From assembly GCA_000697055.1 (NCBI GenBank), contig JNDT01002257.1, forward strand, positions 62,001-126,000: a stretch of DNA of 64,000 nt, given 5' to 3'. Shown one piece after another: positions 34,847-51,379 of this stretch; positions within the stretch are counted from its first letter, which is position 1; every line of letters starts with the position of its first letter. The position numbers were made by a program, and so were the translations under genes. The notes below the pieces were generated by a model. It was not told the DNA's origin, ran no database searches, and worked only from the letters and a program-made list of their open reading frames with translations. This DNA comes from Saksenaea vasiformis B4078. Lineage: Eukaryota; Mucoromycota; Mucoromycetes; Mucorales; Saksenaeaceae.

Positions 34847-36711
34847 TGTGTACTTTTCTTTTTTCTTCTTGTGTTGTCTCATATTTCCTTCCTTTGTCAA
34901 AAGGTCGCCCCATTCGGCTCAAATCTGTGCTCAGATCATCACATCATGGAAACCAGGTGTCTTTGATACCCGGATGGCGCCCGAACCTCGGGATTTGCTA
35001 TGGAAGAGTTTACTCCGACGAGGTCGACGCGACAAACTCCTCGGCAGACTTCGCCAATGGGTGGTGTTTATCGCCGTATGGTAAATCGATCATAATAAAT
35101 TCAAGAACATCATTCGATTGATTGACTAACCCCTCGTCTCTCCACTCCCCCGAAAAAAACAGGTCGCTTACTATCTTCTGGTTATTTCCAATCTCTTTTA
35201 TTTTGGGCTTGACCTCCATCGAGTCACTTTCACAACGGGTCACGTTTCTTCGGCAATTTTTGGATACGTCGTTGATGGTTCGGTCTTTTATTCAAAATAT
35301 CCTGCCAACCTTGTTGGTGACGCTGTTTATGAGTTTTCTCCCATGGATTCTTCTGGAGATATCGAAACAACAGGATTTCATCTCTTATTCCGAACTGGAA
35401 GACTGTGTGCTCGGCCGTTATTATCATTTCGCCATTTTCAATGTCCTTATTGTCTTTCTGCTGGGGACGGCTTTCTTATCCACCATGCTTGATGTTTTTT
35501 ACGAGCCGGCGAAATTGCTGCAGCTGCTGGCCAACTCACTCCCCCAAGGTGCCAACTTTTTCCTCAATTATATCCTGTTCAACTCGTCCACACATGCCAT
35601 GGAACTGCTGCAGTTGGGCTCCCAGCTCTTTGGCCATCTTTGCGTCACTTTTCCTTGGGTAGCACGTACACCACGGATGCTGGCACGCTACACCGCCCCC
35701 TGGTCGTTTCCCTTCTATTACTATTATCCTAACCATATCCTGGTGCTCGTGATCACCCTGACGTACGCAGTGATCCAGCCACTCGTCCTGGTCTTTGCGC
35801 TTCTTTACTATACAGTGGCTCTCAACACCTTCCGCCACCAGTTTGCCTACTGCTACATTCGTCGCTATGAATCGGGCGGCTCACGCCATTATCGCCGCAT
35901 GGCTCGTTATACCTCCGACGGCCTCATTATTTTCCAGCTGACGATGGTGGGTCTGCTTTACCTGAAAGGTGTGCTCGCCGCCGCCACGGCTCTTCTTCCG
36001 CTGGTGGTGTTCACCATTTGGACAAAGTACAAACTCACCCAGCTCTTTGGCTGTCGCGCCAAGCATCCTTATGTCGGGCGTTTCGGCTGTTCGCCCTTGG
36101 CAGACGTCAATTCCCACAAGGGTTTATGGAGTTGGGTGGACGACATTTGGAAGTTTTCCTACCTCAAGGCTTGGTGGGCACATGGACGTTATGCAACACA
36201 ACATCCGAGCACGGCCGTGCCCCAGACAACTGAAATGGGTAAGAACAGTAGTACGCGCACGAGCCCTGCAAGTACACTCTGCATTGACCAAGAACAAACC
36301 TACCTTGTCAAAGCCAAGGCGGATGATGATACCATGGCTGATGAACCATTGACAGAAGAAGAAGAAGAATCCGCCATGGAATTGGCGTTGTACGAAGATG
36401 ATTCCCGGTCAGCAGAAGAATCCTATGATCATCCATCCTTGATACGCCCACTTGATCAACACCTCTATCTACCTCGAAACCCACATTTACGACGTTGGAA
36501 CCTGAAAGAGTGCATCAAACTTACTTTGGATGATCTAGCCGTCGCCTTTGATACACCCACACATGCCTCTGACAACCATGTTGAAATTGCACTACCACCC
36601 GCCGTTGCCACCACTACTACTACAACAACAACAAATACTGCTACACATACACATACTACTACTACTATTCCTACTACTACTACTACTACTACTACTACTC
36701 GTGTAAGATAA
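33710..36711 (+). CDS. Csc1/OSCA/TMEM63-family ion channel
   Basis: Four exons: 33710-33873, 33919-34791, 34904-35080 and 35163-36711 (920 residues). The order fits the family: an N-terminal membrane part (first segment about residues 10-35, two more around 95-215), a cytosolic domain of roughly residues 220-410, then the large multi-pass core (WSLTIFWLFPISFILGLTSI, YYPNHILVLVITLTYAVIQP and others). The tail is acidic and then Thr-rich (ACT trinucleotide repeats near 36610-36700). The family comprises osmosensitive, calcium-permeable cation channels and fungal Rsn1/Phm7-like proteins of plasma membrane or ER. Which ion it carries cannot be read here. The ATG at 33710 is chosen over one at 33705, which reaches a stop after a few codons. 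Intron 2 begins with a long (GT)n run directly at the donor. Confidence 0.9.
34796..34845 (+). repeat. GT microsatellite inside an intron
   Basis: (GT)n of about 50 bp beginning within the GTAAGT donor of the second intron of the channel gene, so in the transcript a (GU)n tract abuts the 5' splice site. Confidence 0.95.
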
Positions 36712-37586
36712 TCTATCTCTCTATCTCTCTATCTCTCAAGGTTCTTACTCCCCTACCCCTTTTCTTTTCCTCTGTTCAACCCCCTAATTGTAATAACTTT
36801 TTTTTTCTTGCGTTCCCCCTTCTTCTCCTTCTTTCTTTTTCTTTCTCGCCTCTTTCACACTTGTTTTTAATTATTAACGTCTTTCTTCCATTTCAAACAT
36901 CTTACCATGTCAACAAAAGAACCAAAAAAAGAAAGAAAAAAAAAGATGCATGATACCTAGCGTAAATTATTAAAATAAAATAAAATAAAACGGATTATTG
37001 TTATTAACTTTTGCAATGTGCTGTATATATTATTTGATTGAAGTGAGAAAGAAAAGAAAAAAAAGAAATTGGATAGGTGTGATTGAGGAAAACGAGGATC
37101 TCCTGCTGCAGCAGCAGCATCATTCGACGTTTATTTGCCTCGTTGCACGAACAAAGAAAAAGCACGACTTTCTTTTTTATGCAGGAAGTACGTACTTAAG
37201 TACCACAATAATAAATTATTTTGATTCTGTAGATCAAATGTTACCTTACTCCCTGCGTTTTTTTAACGGTTGCTTCGGCAGAAGGCCCCGAACTGTCATT
37301 TTCCCCCAGAACCCCCCCGTTTTTGGCAAAGGCGGAGGGAAAGAGGCGTGGCTTGAATGAAAGTAAGTCACACTTTTCTCAAATCCAGCCAATTTTTTTT
37401 TTTTTTTTTTTTTTTTTTTACTGCTGAGGAAACGGATCGGTTTTATCGAGGGACCTTTACCAAGTTGTTATTCTTTTTCTATTTCTTTTTGGTCACTGTC
37501 CCCCTCCCCCTTTTTTCCCGCCCTCGTTGCATTAGTTTTATAGATCGCATTTCACTCCTCTAAAAAAGTAACGAATCCTATACACC
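36712..37586. other. Intergenic, channel 3' end to Mak16 promoter
   Basis: CT-rich just after the stop (CTATCT repeats), an AAATAAAAT block near 36972-36988, then a T-rich stretch with a 28-base T run near 37392-37419. No gene was recognised; the reading frames here lack support. Confidence 0.5.
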
Positions 37587-38907
37587 ATGCAGTCCGACGA
37601 AGTGATTTGGCAAGTCATTAATCAACAGTTTTGTTCCTATAAAGTCAAGTAAGGAACACACAAATCAATCCTTCGATCGTACCTTTGATTTAACCTTTGA
37701 TTAATTATTAGAACTGTCCAGCAGAACTTTTGCAGAAACCAGTACAATGTCACCGGTCTGTGTAATCGTCAATCATGTCCCTTGGCCAACAGTCGCTATG
37801 CTACCATTCGAGAACAGAAAGGTATCATTTATTTGTACATGAAAACCCCGGAACGTGCCCATTCGCCGGCGAAAATGTGGGAGCGTGTCAAGTTATCCAA
37901 AAACTATGCACAAGCTCTAGCACAGGTAAAAAAAAAAAAAAATAAGAAATGGTCTTGGCCTTTTCCCGTCTATTGGTCTCTTCCTAACCGGTCTTGTGTT
38001 AATAGATTGACAAGGAATTGATTTACTGGCCAAATTTCTTGCAACACAAATGCAAGCAACGTTTAACAAAAATCACACAGTACCTTATCCGAATGCGTAA
38101 GCTGAAACTCAAAGAAGCGTAAGTTTTCTCTCTGTGTCTCTCTTTTAGGAAAAGAGGAGGTTTAGGTTGCTGACATGTTTTTCTTATACAGTGACAGACC
38201 ACAGTTGGTTGGTATCAAGAAGAAATTGGAACGACGTGAAGCGGCTCGTGAACGCAAGGCTGAGGCGGCGGCACGATTGGAGAAATCAATTGAAAAGGAA
38301 TTGATTGATCGATTAAAGAGCAAAGCTTATGGTGACGCACCATTGAACGTGAATCAAGAAATATGGCAAAAGATTCTGGATCAAGATCTGGAGGGTGCGG
38401 AAGATGAGGAGAGTGAAGAGGAAGACGAAGCTGATCTTGAAGCCCAAGAAATGGAAGAAGAAGATGAGGTACACGGGGGGATTTTTTTTCTATATGTAGA
38501 TAGCTATATGTCCATATATAACCTTAGCATACTCATGTATACTTTTTGTCTAGGACGAGCACGAGTTTGTGTCGGACTTTGACGAATCGGATGTGGAAGA
38601 CATGGAAGACGGATTTGAATGGGAACAAGAACAAGAAGAGGAGGATGCAGATCAGTTGCTTGAGGATCTGGAACAAGTAGGAAGCGAAAGCGAAGAAGAA
38701 GAAAGAATGGTAAGAAGAAAGGGCTGGAGAAGGAGAGAGAAAGAAAGAAAGAGAGAGAGAGCTGACAAATGTTTTGCGGATATATAGACGAAGAAACGAA
38801 AGAAGAGCGGTGCAATAGGCAACAACACCACGAAGCGAAAGAGGAAGGGTGGCGCACACGTTCAAGTCGAATATGAAGAGGAGGGGGAAGGGACATTGCA
38901 ATTGTGA
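37587..38907 (+). CDS. MAK16: Mak16, 60S ribosomal subunit assembly factor
   Basis: Six exons: 37587-37648, 37712-37925, 38006-38118, 38192-38468, 38554-38709 and 38788-38907 (313 residues). The N-terminus [20 protein letters not shown] and the Cys-containing segment ([20 protein letters not shown]) are hallmark Mak16 sequence, followed by [20 protein letters not shown] and the basic helix [16 protein letters not shown]. The C-terminal third is acidic (Glu/Asp runs) and ends in KKRKKS and KRKRKGG clusters that look like nucleolar or nuclear localisation signals. Mak16 acts in the nucleolus in early pre-60S particles (with Rpf1 in yeast), needed for 25S and 5.8S rRNA maturation. All introns are short (54-85 nt) with clean GT/AG ends. 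The AGC kinase gene starts only about 0.2 kb downstream on the same strand. Confidence 0.96.
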
Positions 38908-39123
38908 TAGATACCACAGATGTCTAATTAAAGTTTGCCCCTTATTACACTCCTTATCTACTGGGCCTCTGCGTGTGGTATAGCAAAAAGGGATTTACAC
39001 TTGAGCGGATCGATAGGGAGTTAAATAATAAAAAGGTAGTAGATAAAAGGCAAAAAGAACGCTTTAGCCCTTGGTTTTCTTTTGTCTTTATATTTTTTAT
39101 TTTTATTTTTATTTTTGTATATC

Positions 39124-41157
<2,034 letters not shown>

Positions 41158-42575
41158 TCCGCTTAACAAGGAGGGCCGGTTCCTCTTTTATCTATCTATA
41201 TATATATAAATATACAAAACAGTTGTAAAATAAATTAGCCCATTTCTTTCTACGTTCCTCCCTATGCTAGAAAGCATAAACAATAGAATCATCATCATCA
41301 TCGCATACAAAAAAAAGCCTTGCTTTGTTTTTTCTGTATATTTTCTGTGTGTGGCTGATATCTTCAGATAGCTAACCTTAAGGGTGCCGCAAAACTCTGT
41401 CAGTTAACCATCTTGGCGGTTTAGGATAGCCGACGATCTGGGACAAGGATCCGATAATCTCTATCAATAGATAAGATGTGCGTATTTGCTGACCTGGTCC
41501 CCTCTTCTCTCCCCCTCTCCCTTTCGGCTGTATTCCGCGCTCTCCTCTCCTCCATTGTTAACATGCGTTTTTGATGGATTTAAAAAAAAACCTAGAGCAG
41601 TCCTGTTCAATCCTCATAACTTTTTTAAACTCATTAGCTTAACAATCCTCTTCTTCTGTTGTACGTTTTCTTTTTCTTCTTTTTGGGAACGTTCACAGAA
41701 GTTTCGGTTGTCTGTACACGAGCACTGTCCCTTTTGGTCGCATTTCAAAGTGGTCAAGATCGAAACATAGAATAGCCTTTCTATGTGTCAACAGAAATGT
41801 GTTTCCCTTGACTTCAGAAAAAAAAATTGGGATGCATTGGCATGATTGGCATCACAGAGAAATTGTTATGCTCCAATGGCACTTGCTTACGTGAATCACT
41901 TTCCAGTAAACCTTGCATATGACGTGTGCGCATTGGGCGCATTTGAGCAAACTTTTTACCACAATGAGGAATTACTATGTACTGCCAATTCTAGACTAGG
42001 TTTTGTGATGATGAACTGCTCATTTTTTTATCCTTCAATCCTCGCCTACTATTTAATTATCATTCGAGTAGGAATCCATGGAATGGGACACTTGAGAAGA
42101 TGAAAAAGCGAAGATAGCATACCAATCTGACCAGTGCTTCTTCTACTTTTTTCTTTTTGTTTAACGCTCTCTTTTTGGATGTAGTAACTGCTTGTAGGTT
42201 TTTTTTTTTTGGATCCATCTCCTCCTTATCTTTCTTGGCGGAGTTAATAGCTCCATGTTATGGCGAACTGCGTAGTATTCCCATTGGCTGACTTAAAAAC
42301 TGTTCGTGTCAATGCAAAGCGGATAGAAGTCAGGTGCTAAAAAACCGTCGTTCATGTTGCCATGCCAACGAAAGAACGCGCTCGCACTATGCTGTGTAAC
42401 AGACAAAAAAACATAGAAATCGCCATAAGTGAAGCCACCCGTGCACAATCAGAGCGATAGCGTGAAGGATAGTTCATGTTCAGATGGAACACACACCGCC
42501 TACTTTAAACCATTTCATAGAACAAAGATATATAATAACTCATAGAGGCTTGCTCCTTTTTTCACATGAATTGGC

Positions 42576-42606
<31 letters not shown>

Positions 42607-42950
42607 ATGGATTTGCGTGACACAGGCCAACTTACTTTCTACGGAGCGATCTATTTTGCAAAGCCGAAAATGTCAGCAACTCGGTGTATGAACGGAGGCA
42701 ACGGTACGACCACCGACCCAATCGCATAGTCATTGAGTGGGTGAATGTATGTCTTTTGCTTTTTTGGGAAGAGGTTTTCTTTTTCTTTTTGGACAAAAAC
42801 CACACAGGGTAAATCTTCCCCCCCCTTTCACCCACCCCGGGGCATGGCGGCTGTGCTCAAATTTTTTCTTTCTTTCTTTCTTTTGGTTTCCTTTTTTTTT
42901 CCCTCTCTTTCTTTCTTTTTTTCTTTTTCCATCTTATGCTGTAGTTGTCG
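41158..42950. other. Intergenic upstream of the HECT ligase gene
   Basis: About 1.8 kb with no recognised gene. A frame at 41846-42103 has no family similarity. There is a (GA)n run at about 42580-42606 and a strong pyrimidine block (42860-42930) just ahead of the HECT gene, which probably belongs to its leader or promoter. Confidence 0.5.
42936..42944 (+). promoter_or_regulatory. Minimal upstream reading frame (ATG CTG TAG)
   Basis: A two-codon frame ending 6 bases before the chosen HECT ATG. If the transcript start lies upstream, it could cause initiation-termination-reinitiation. If a 5' UTR intron ends at this TAG it would be spliced out. Both are inference. Confidence 0.3.
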
Positions 42951-45900
42951 ATGGCGGATTCAAGTACATTTACCTCGTCTTTAGAACCATTAAAACGAGT
43001 AGTGCGCAGTTCAGTTATGGAATCGTCTCGATCGTTGTACATGGAGGACCCTCGGCTTAGCCGGTCTTCATCCGTCGAGCCTGCGTCCCTTGCAGAGACG
43101 GAAGAACAGACAGAAATGGTAAATGCCGTCGCCATGGCAAATACCATGCCTAACATTTTTTTTTTACCTCTTTCCTCTGTCACAGACGTATGGCAAATGT
43201 ATGTGTTGTGATAGGTAAAGAAAAATGAAATTACAAAAACAAAAGAGAGAAAGAGAGAAAAAGAGAGAGAGCCATCGATTGAGCTGTTCGTAGTGGGCTG
43301 CGGTACCCTCAGAGCGTTTCTCGTTTCCGATGCCCGGTGTGTGATACAATCAATGACTTGAAACCACATACCCGACAACATACAAGCAATCAGCCACTCT
43401 CATTGAAACAACTGAAACGACTTGTATCGGAATGTCGCAAAACGAGAACGGATAAGGATCGTGAAAAAGTCTATGAACCTGTTGAAAAATTAGTCGAAAC
43501 TGCGTTTGGTAACTGGGCGTGCCTGAACCAGAGTTTTTCCAATGTAAGAAAGTTGCAACCGTTTATTCCTCCTAGCATTCGATGAAACAAAGTTGACCAA
43601 GACAGGGACGAGAAACGTCTTTAGACGATAGTGGGCTAGCACTGAATGAAATCCATGATACCTACAGGATCTTGCTAAGTCTTGTAAGCCTCCTCCGTCC
43701 TTCTTTTTTTTTATACATATATATCTTATTCTCTTTAATAGCCGGTCAATGTTATACGGTCCATGATGACGGCGATTGATCGGCTCCTCAAACGGCCAAC
43801 GACACCACTACGACGAATGAGAGATATACGCTTTCTACTTATTATCCTTGAAGTAAGCACGAAAACTTTTCTTTTTCTTCTTCTTTATATATGATTCACA
43901 CCTTTTTTTTTTTTTTTTTTTTGCCTGGATAGAATCCACTTTTAGCACAACATAATTTTCCTGCCGAAACGAAATACCATCACAATTTGTTAAAACGTGT
44001 GTTTGGGATGCTTAGCAATCTGAATAATGAATGCCACCAGGGCTTGGTAAACTGGTTTGCAAAGTGAGTAGGATAATATATTTAGGCGGCGGCGGGGGAG
44101 GAAGAGCTGACACGAAGGTTTAGGTACGAAGTGGATGAGTTCAGCAGCAAAGTCGATCTTGTTCAGGCTTTTCTTAGCTATCGTATTTCTCATGCGCAGC
44201 GTTCCAAACTTGGGCTGCCGGCAGCCTATGAATCGGATTGGAAAATGGCGAGTGCAGCGCGAGTGATGGCGTTACTGTGTAAGCAAAAACGCACAAACTC
44301 ATGCAAAAAACCTTTCTCATTTCCTTTTTCTTTTTAGATGCCGCCAATCAGCGGGCAAACAAGGTGCCCATTTCGGATTTCTATAATACGATGGTTGATT
44401 ATATTGAATTAATGAAAGATTTTGGATCATGGCAAGCACGCTCGGGGTAAATGTTTCACGATGAAGAAAAAACCTTTTTTCTTTATTTTTTATTCATGCT
44501 ATTTGCAGAAAGTTTGCTTTTTGTCAGTACCCCTTTTTGATCAGCATGGGATCTAAAATGCAAATTATGGAATCGGATGCAAAACAACAAATGGAAACCA
44601 AGTGGCGTGAAGCATTTTTTAGTATGTTGTTTCATCAAAAAGTATCGATGCCCTACCTGGTGCTGCGTGTCCGCCGAGAAAACCTGATCGAAGACTCACT
44701 CCGACAAGTAAGGGCTTTGGTTTTTTTTTCTTTTTGGGTGGGAGGGACAAAGAGCCTAGAACTTTTTATCTCATTCATCCTTGAAACTACTATTTACTAA
44801 CTACTACTACCACTAGCTTGCTCAAAATGAACTCGATCTTAAAAAGTCGCTACGGATTGAGTTTATTGGCGAAGAAGGGGTCGATGCGGGTGGTCTACGA
44901 AAAGAGTGGTTTCTCTTACTTGTTCGATCCCTTTTTGATCCACAATATGGCATGTTTACTTATGATGAGGATTCTAACCTTTGTTGGTTTAATCCTTCAA
45001 GTTTCGAAAATGAAGATCAATTTTTCCTCGTGGGCGTTGTCTTGGGTTTGGCGATCTACAATTCCACTATCTTGGATATCCATTTACCGACAGCGTGCTA
45101 CAAAAAATTGCTAAACTATCCCATTGGCTTGGTGGATCTCGGCGTTTTCCGTCCGGCATTGATGCGTGGCTTCCACCAGCTCTTGACATTTGAAGGTGAT
45201 GTAGAAAGTGTCTTTTGTCGTCCATTTGTAGCCGAAATCGATGCTTTTGGACAACGTCGCTGCGTCCCTCTTGTCAAAGATGGTGCCACCCACATGGTGA
45301 CCAATGAGAACAGACAACAGTTTGTGGACTTGTATGTCGATTATGTACTCAATACAAGTGTTGAACGACAATTTGGAGCCTTCAAACGAGGCTTCTATCA
45401 TGTATGCGGCGGCAATGCCCTTTCGGTAAGAACATGGGATAAAAAAAAAACACATGATCCTCAACCCTTTTTTTTTTCTTTAGCTTTTCCAACCGGAAGA
45501 AATTGAGTTACTTGTTCGTGGCAGTGATGGTCCACTTGAAATCGACGATTTGAAGAGTCAAACAGAGTATCATGGTTTTGAGGAAGACGAACAAACAATT
45601 GTGTAAGTTCTATATGGACGGACAGTCAGTTAGTTTCGCTAGTGTCTAACATATCAAGAAAGTGATTTTTGGAATATTATGAAGGAGATGGCCCCTGACA
45701 TGCAACGTCGGTTGCTTATGTTTGTCACTGGAAGTGATCGTATACCCGCTACAGGAGCAGCCAACATGTCTCTTCAGATTGTTTATGGTGGCGATGACAC
45801 GAACAGGTAGGAATGACGACGATCCAAGGAGGGATAGAAGCTCATTGTCTTAAAACCAACTTAGATTGCCATCCGCTCATACATGTTTTAATCAGTTGGT

Positions 45901-45985
45901 GTTGTACAAATATCAGAGCAAATCAAAGCTGAAACAGATGTTGCAGATGGCTATTCTCGAAAGCCAAGGATTTTACGTCAAATAA
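42951..45985 (+). CDS. HUL4: HECT-type E3 ubiquitin ligase, Hul4-like
   Basis: Twelve exons: 42951-43118, 43313-43543, 43606-43683, 43742-43852, 43933-44063, 44124-44278, 44338-44446, 44509-44707, 44817-45425, 45484-45602, 45663-45806 and 45865-45985 (724 residues). Exon 2 encodes a Cys pair ([18 protein letters not shown]) like the short zinc-binding region before the fungal Hul4 helical part. The HECT domain fills the C-terminal half: [74 protein letters not shown], and the catalytic cysteine C692 in [11 protein letters not shown]. The enzyme receives ubiquitin from an E2 as a thioester and passes it to substrates; in yeast Hul4 acts with other ligases on misfolded proteins. The small exon 3 was placed by frame continuity and is the least certain. 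Assignment to Hul4 rather than another HECT subgroup is probable, not proven. Confidence 0.9.
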
Positions 45986-47772
45986 CAGCTAAAATACCCA
46001 ACCATCTCTCCACGTGCCGAGGGATGATGTTTTTTTTTCCTCTTCCTCTTCTTCTTCTTCTTCTTCTTCTTCTTCCTTAATTGCACTTAACATTTTTTTC
46101 ATCATCTTTCCCAACATGACCCTTCGCATGACCAACCCCTTCCCCAACGCGCAGACACAGATGTTGATTACATAGTAAACATGATCGTTGGTGTACATAC
46201 TATTACCTTTCTTGGCAAATAAAGGCAAAATACCAGATCGTTGAATGCATAAGGATAAGCGCCCAGTGCTGCTCACTTCGGCTCGTCGACCATATTTTGG
46301 TTTTGCACAAAGTGAAAGAATGTCCCTGGATGCTCTTGCAGTCCGTCGGCTTATGGGAGGACTTCCATGGTATCCACCTACCGCATCGTACGGATGAACA
46401 CACGGATAATATCATATCCTTCGATATACACCTGCGGGTGTTGTTTAAAAGAAAATAGAGTATTCTATTTCTACGTTCTTGCGGTCTGACTTCCCCAACA
46501 GCCTATCTACAACAGTAAGATCATGGTCCAAACTTTTTCAGGGGAAAGGAGTAACGCTGTATACTGCTTTCTTGCTTCTTTTTTATTACCATGTATAACA
46601 AAAACTCCCGAACACCCCTTTGTTGAACCCGAGAGTAAAAACGTTTTCAACCCTGCCATGCCACGATAGATGACTACATGCATTTCTGTGAATTCAGTGT
46701 AGGCGCACTTATGCAACTAGGTCTTGCATGAGATTCTCGTCAGAGAGGAAACTACGCACAGAAAAAAAAACAGGTGATATAAGCTGCAGATAGGATAACG
46801 TGTATCTGATATACCTGTTTGACGTTTTGTCCATTATCGAGATGGAGTAAGATCAGGTGAGACACGGGTAGTGTAAAATGGTGGCAGTTCAGGGAACAGT
46901 TCCCGTGAAAGAATCACACAAGTCGAGTAAGAGCTGAGTTTATAGAGCGATCGCTAAAGATCTGGTTATGTGATAAGGCCTCCAGCCATTCAAGATGCCA
47001 GATCATTTAGGTTTGCTTGTCGTGCTTATGAAACCCCGTCTTAGGCTTTCCAACAAAGTAGATCTGATGGGCATGGATCTTTACGTTCCGGTTTTGAAGG
47101 CATCATTTCTGTTCAGGGTCACTTTTGTTTTGCCATTGACATCCCGATCTCGCAAATTTAAAAATCAGGTAGACGCATCCCATTACATCATATCAGCCAA
47201 GTACCCGCGGAAAGCCACGTTTAAGGGTACTAGCAAGAAAGAAAAAGAAAACAGGAAACAAAGTCCAAACGGTAGGAGGAAGAGGTGGGATATATCTACC
47301 TAAATCATTACCAAATTACCTATTACCATGGTAACATGATTCATAGGTTTTTGTTATCGAGAATCAGTTCAGCATACGATGATTTTTTTTCTTTTTTTTT
47401 TTTTGGTTGGGGTTCATTTGCTGTGCTTTAAAATTAAGGGAAAAAAGAAGGTTGATAAGGTTATCACCATTCATATAAACAAACAAAATAGGAGTTTCTC
47501 TGTATTTGGACAACGATTGATGCTTTAGATCTTTTGTATAAAGTGTGCAATTGGATGACTACTTGAAAGATGTTCATTTAAGGTCTTCTTTTCGTGTTTA
47601 ATCGTGATCTGATCAAAAACCCAAGTCACAGATAAGTCGTTGCCTACTGGGAAAGATTTCAGCTCTGATAAACCCTTGTTTTGAGAAGAAAAAAAGAGAA
47701 AAAAGCCCGCCATTTTTTATATCTTTGTATTCCGACGTTTCCTGCTTTCCTTTTCTTTTTCACCCGTTAATC
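45986..47772. other. Intergenic, HECT 3' end to PFK promoter
   Basis: Contains a (CTT)n tract at about 46042-46075 and T runs near 47383-47403. The minus strand at about 45990-46415 holds frames with a poly-Glu tail caused by the CTT tract; the piece upstream is stop-containing. No gene is called. Confidence 0.5.
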
Positions 47773-50728
<2,956 letters not shown>

Positions 50729-51033
50729 GGACACAACACAAGATCGTTAGCATGAAGATTAGATTGGATAGTAAAAATATAGGCTTTCATTTTTTTTTCT
50801 GATGCATTCCAGCCAAACCCGTTTCTGAAAATTTAATAGACTTGGATGTCAGTTGAAATTTTGGAGGAAGGGATCTGCCCCATTGATGCAGATCTCGTAA
50901 GATCTACTGGGAAAGAAGTGCTAACACAAAATAGATGAGTAAAGCTGGCATTCATACGACTTTAACATCTTCTCGTCCTAATCAGATTCAGTTTTCCCGA
51001 AGCCGAGGAGAAGGAAGAAACATTAGTAAGCGT

Positions 51034-51064
<31 letters not shown>

Positions 51065-51379
51065 GACAAACAGCGCCAACGATGTTTGCTTTGATGCAAC
51101 ACTTCCTTCCACAAAGAAGAAAAGTTCACTCTAGACAGATGGAAACACTTTCTAAAATGCTGTACTGGCTATCTATGCGAAGTTGCTATGGTGTATCAGA
51201 GAATATCGGATGAAATACAGCTACATTGCTTTATAAACGTTTTAAACAAACTGTAATGGTAATTCTGATTAACCAATCATTTTATCCCATTGGATTTGAA
51301 ATCCTCTTATCAGATTTACTCATCGTTTTTTATTATTTTTTCTTTTTTTCCCCACGGCTCCCTTGCTTTTTGTTTAGAC
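50729..51379. other. Intergenic, PFK 3' end to carrier 5' end
   Basis: Contains an (AC)n microsatellite at about 51034-51060. A frame 50935-51213 lacks similarity. The sequence just before the carrier ATG (CTTTTTGTTTAG, then AC and ATG) looks like a 3' splice site, so an untranslated first exon may lie in this gap. Confidence 0.5.
51034..51060 (+). repeat. AC microsatellite
   Basis: (AC)n run in the leader or promoter region of the mitochondrial carrier gene. Confidence 0.9.

Noticed and set aside
36998..37360. 120-codon plus-strand frame between channel and Mak16 genes
   Set aside because: Low-complexity Lys and Phe runs, no domain, and the position corresponds to the Mak16 promoter.
45989..46276. 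95-codon minus-strand frame with poly-Glu tail
   Set aside because: The poly-Glu comes from a CTT microsatellite. The upstream continuation contains stops and shows no homology.
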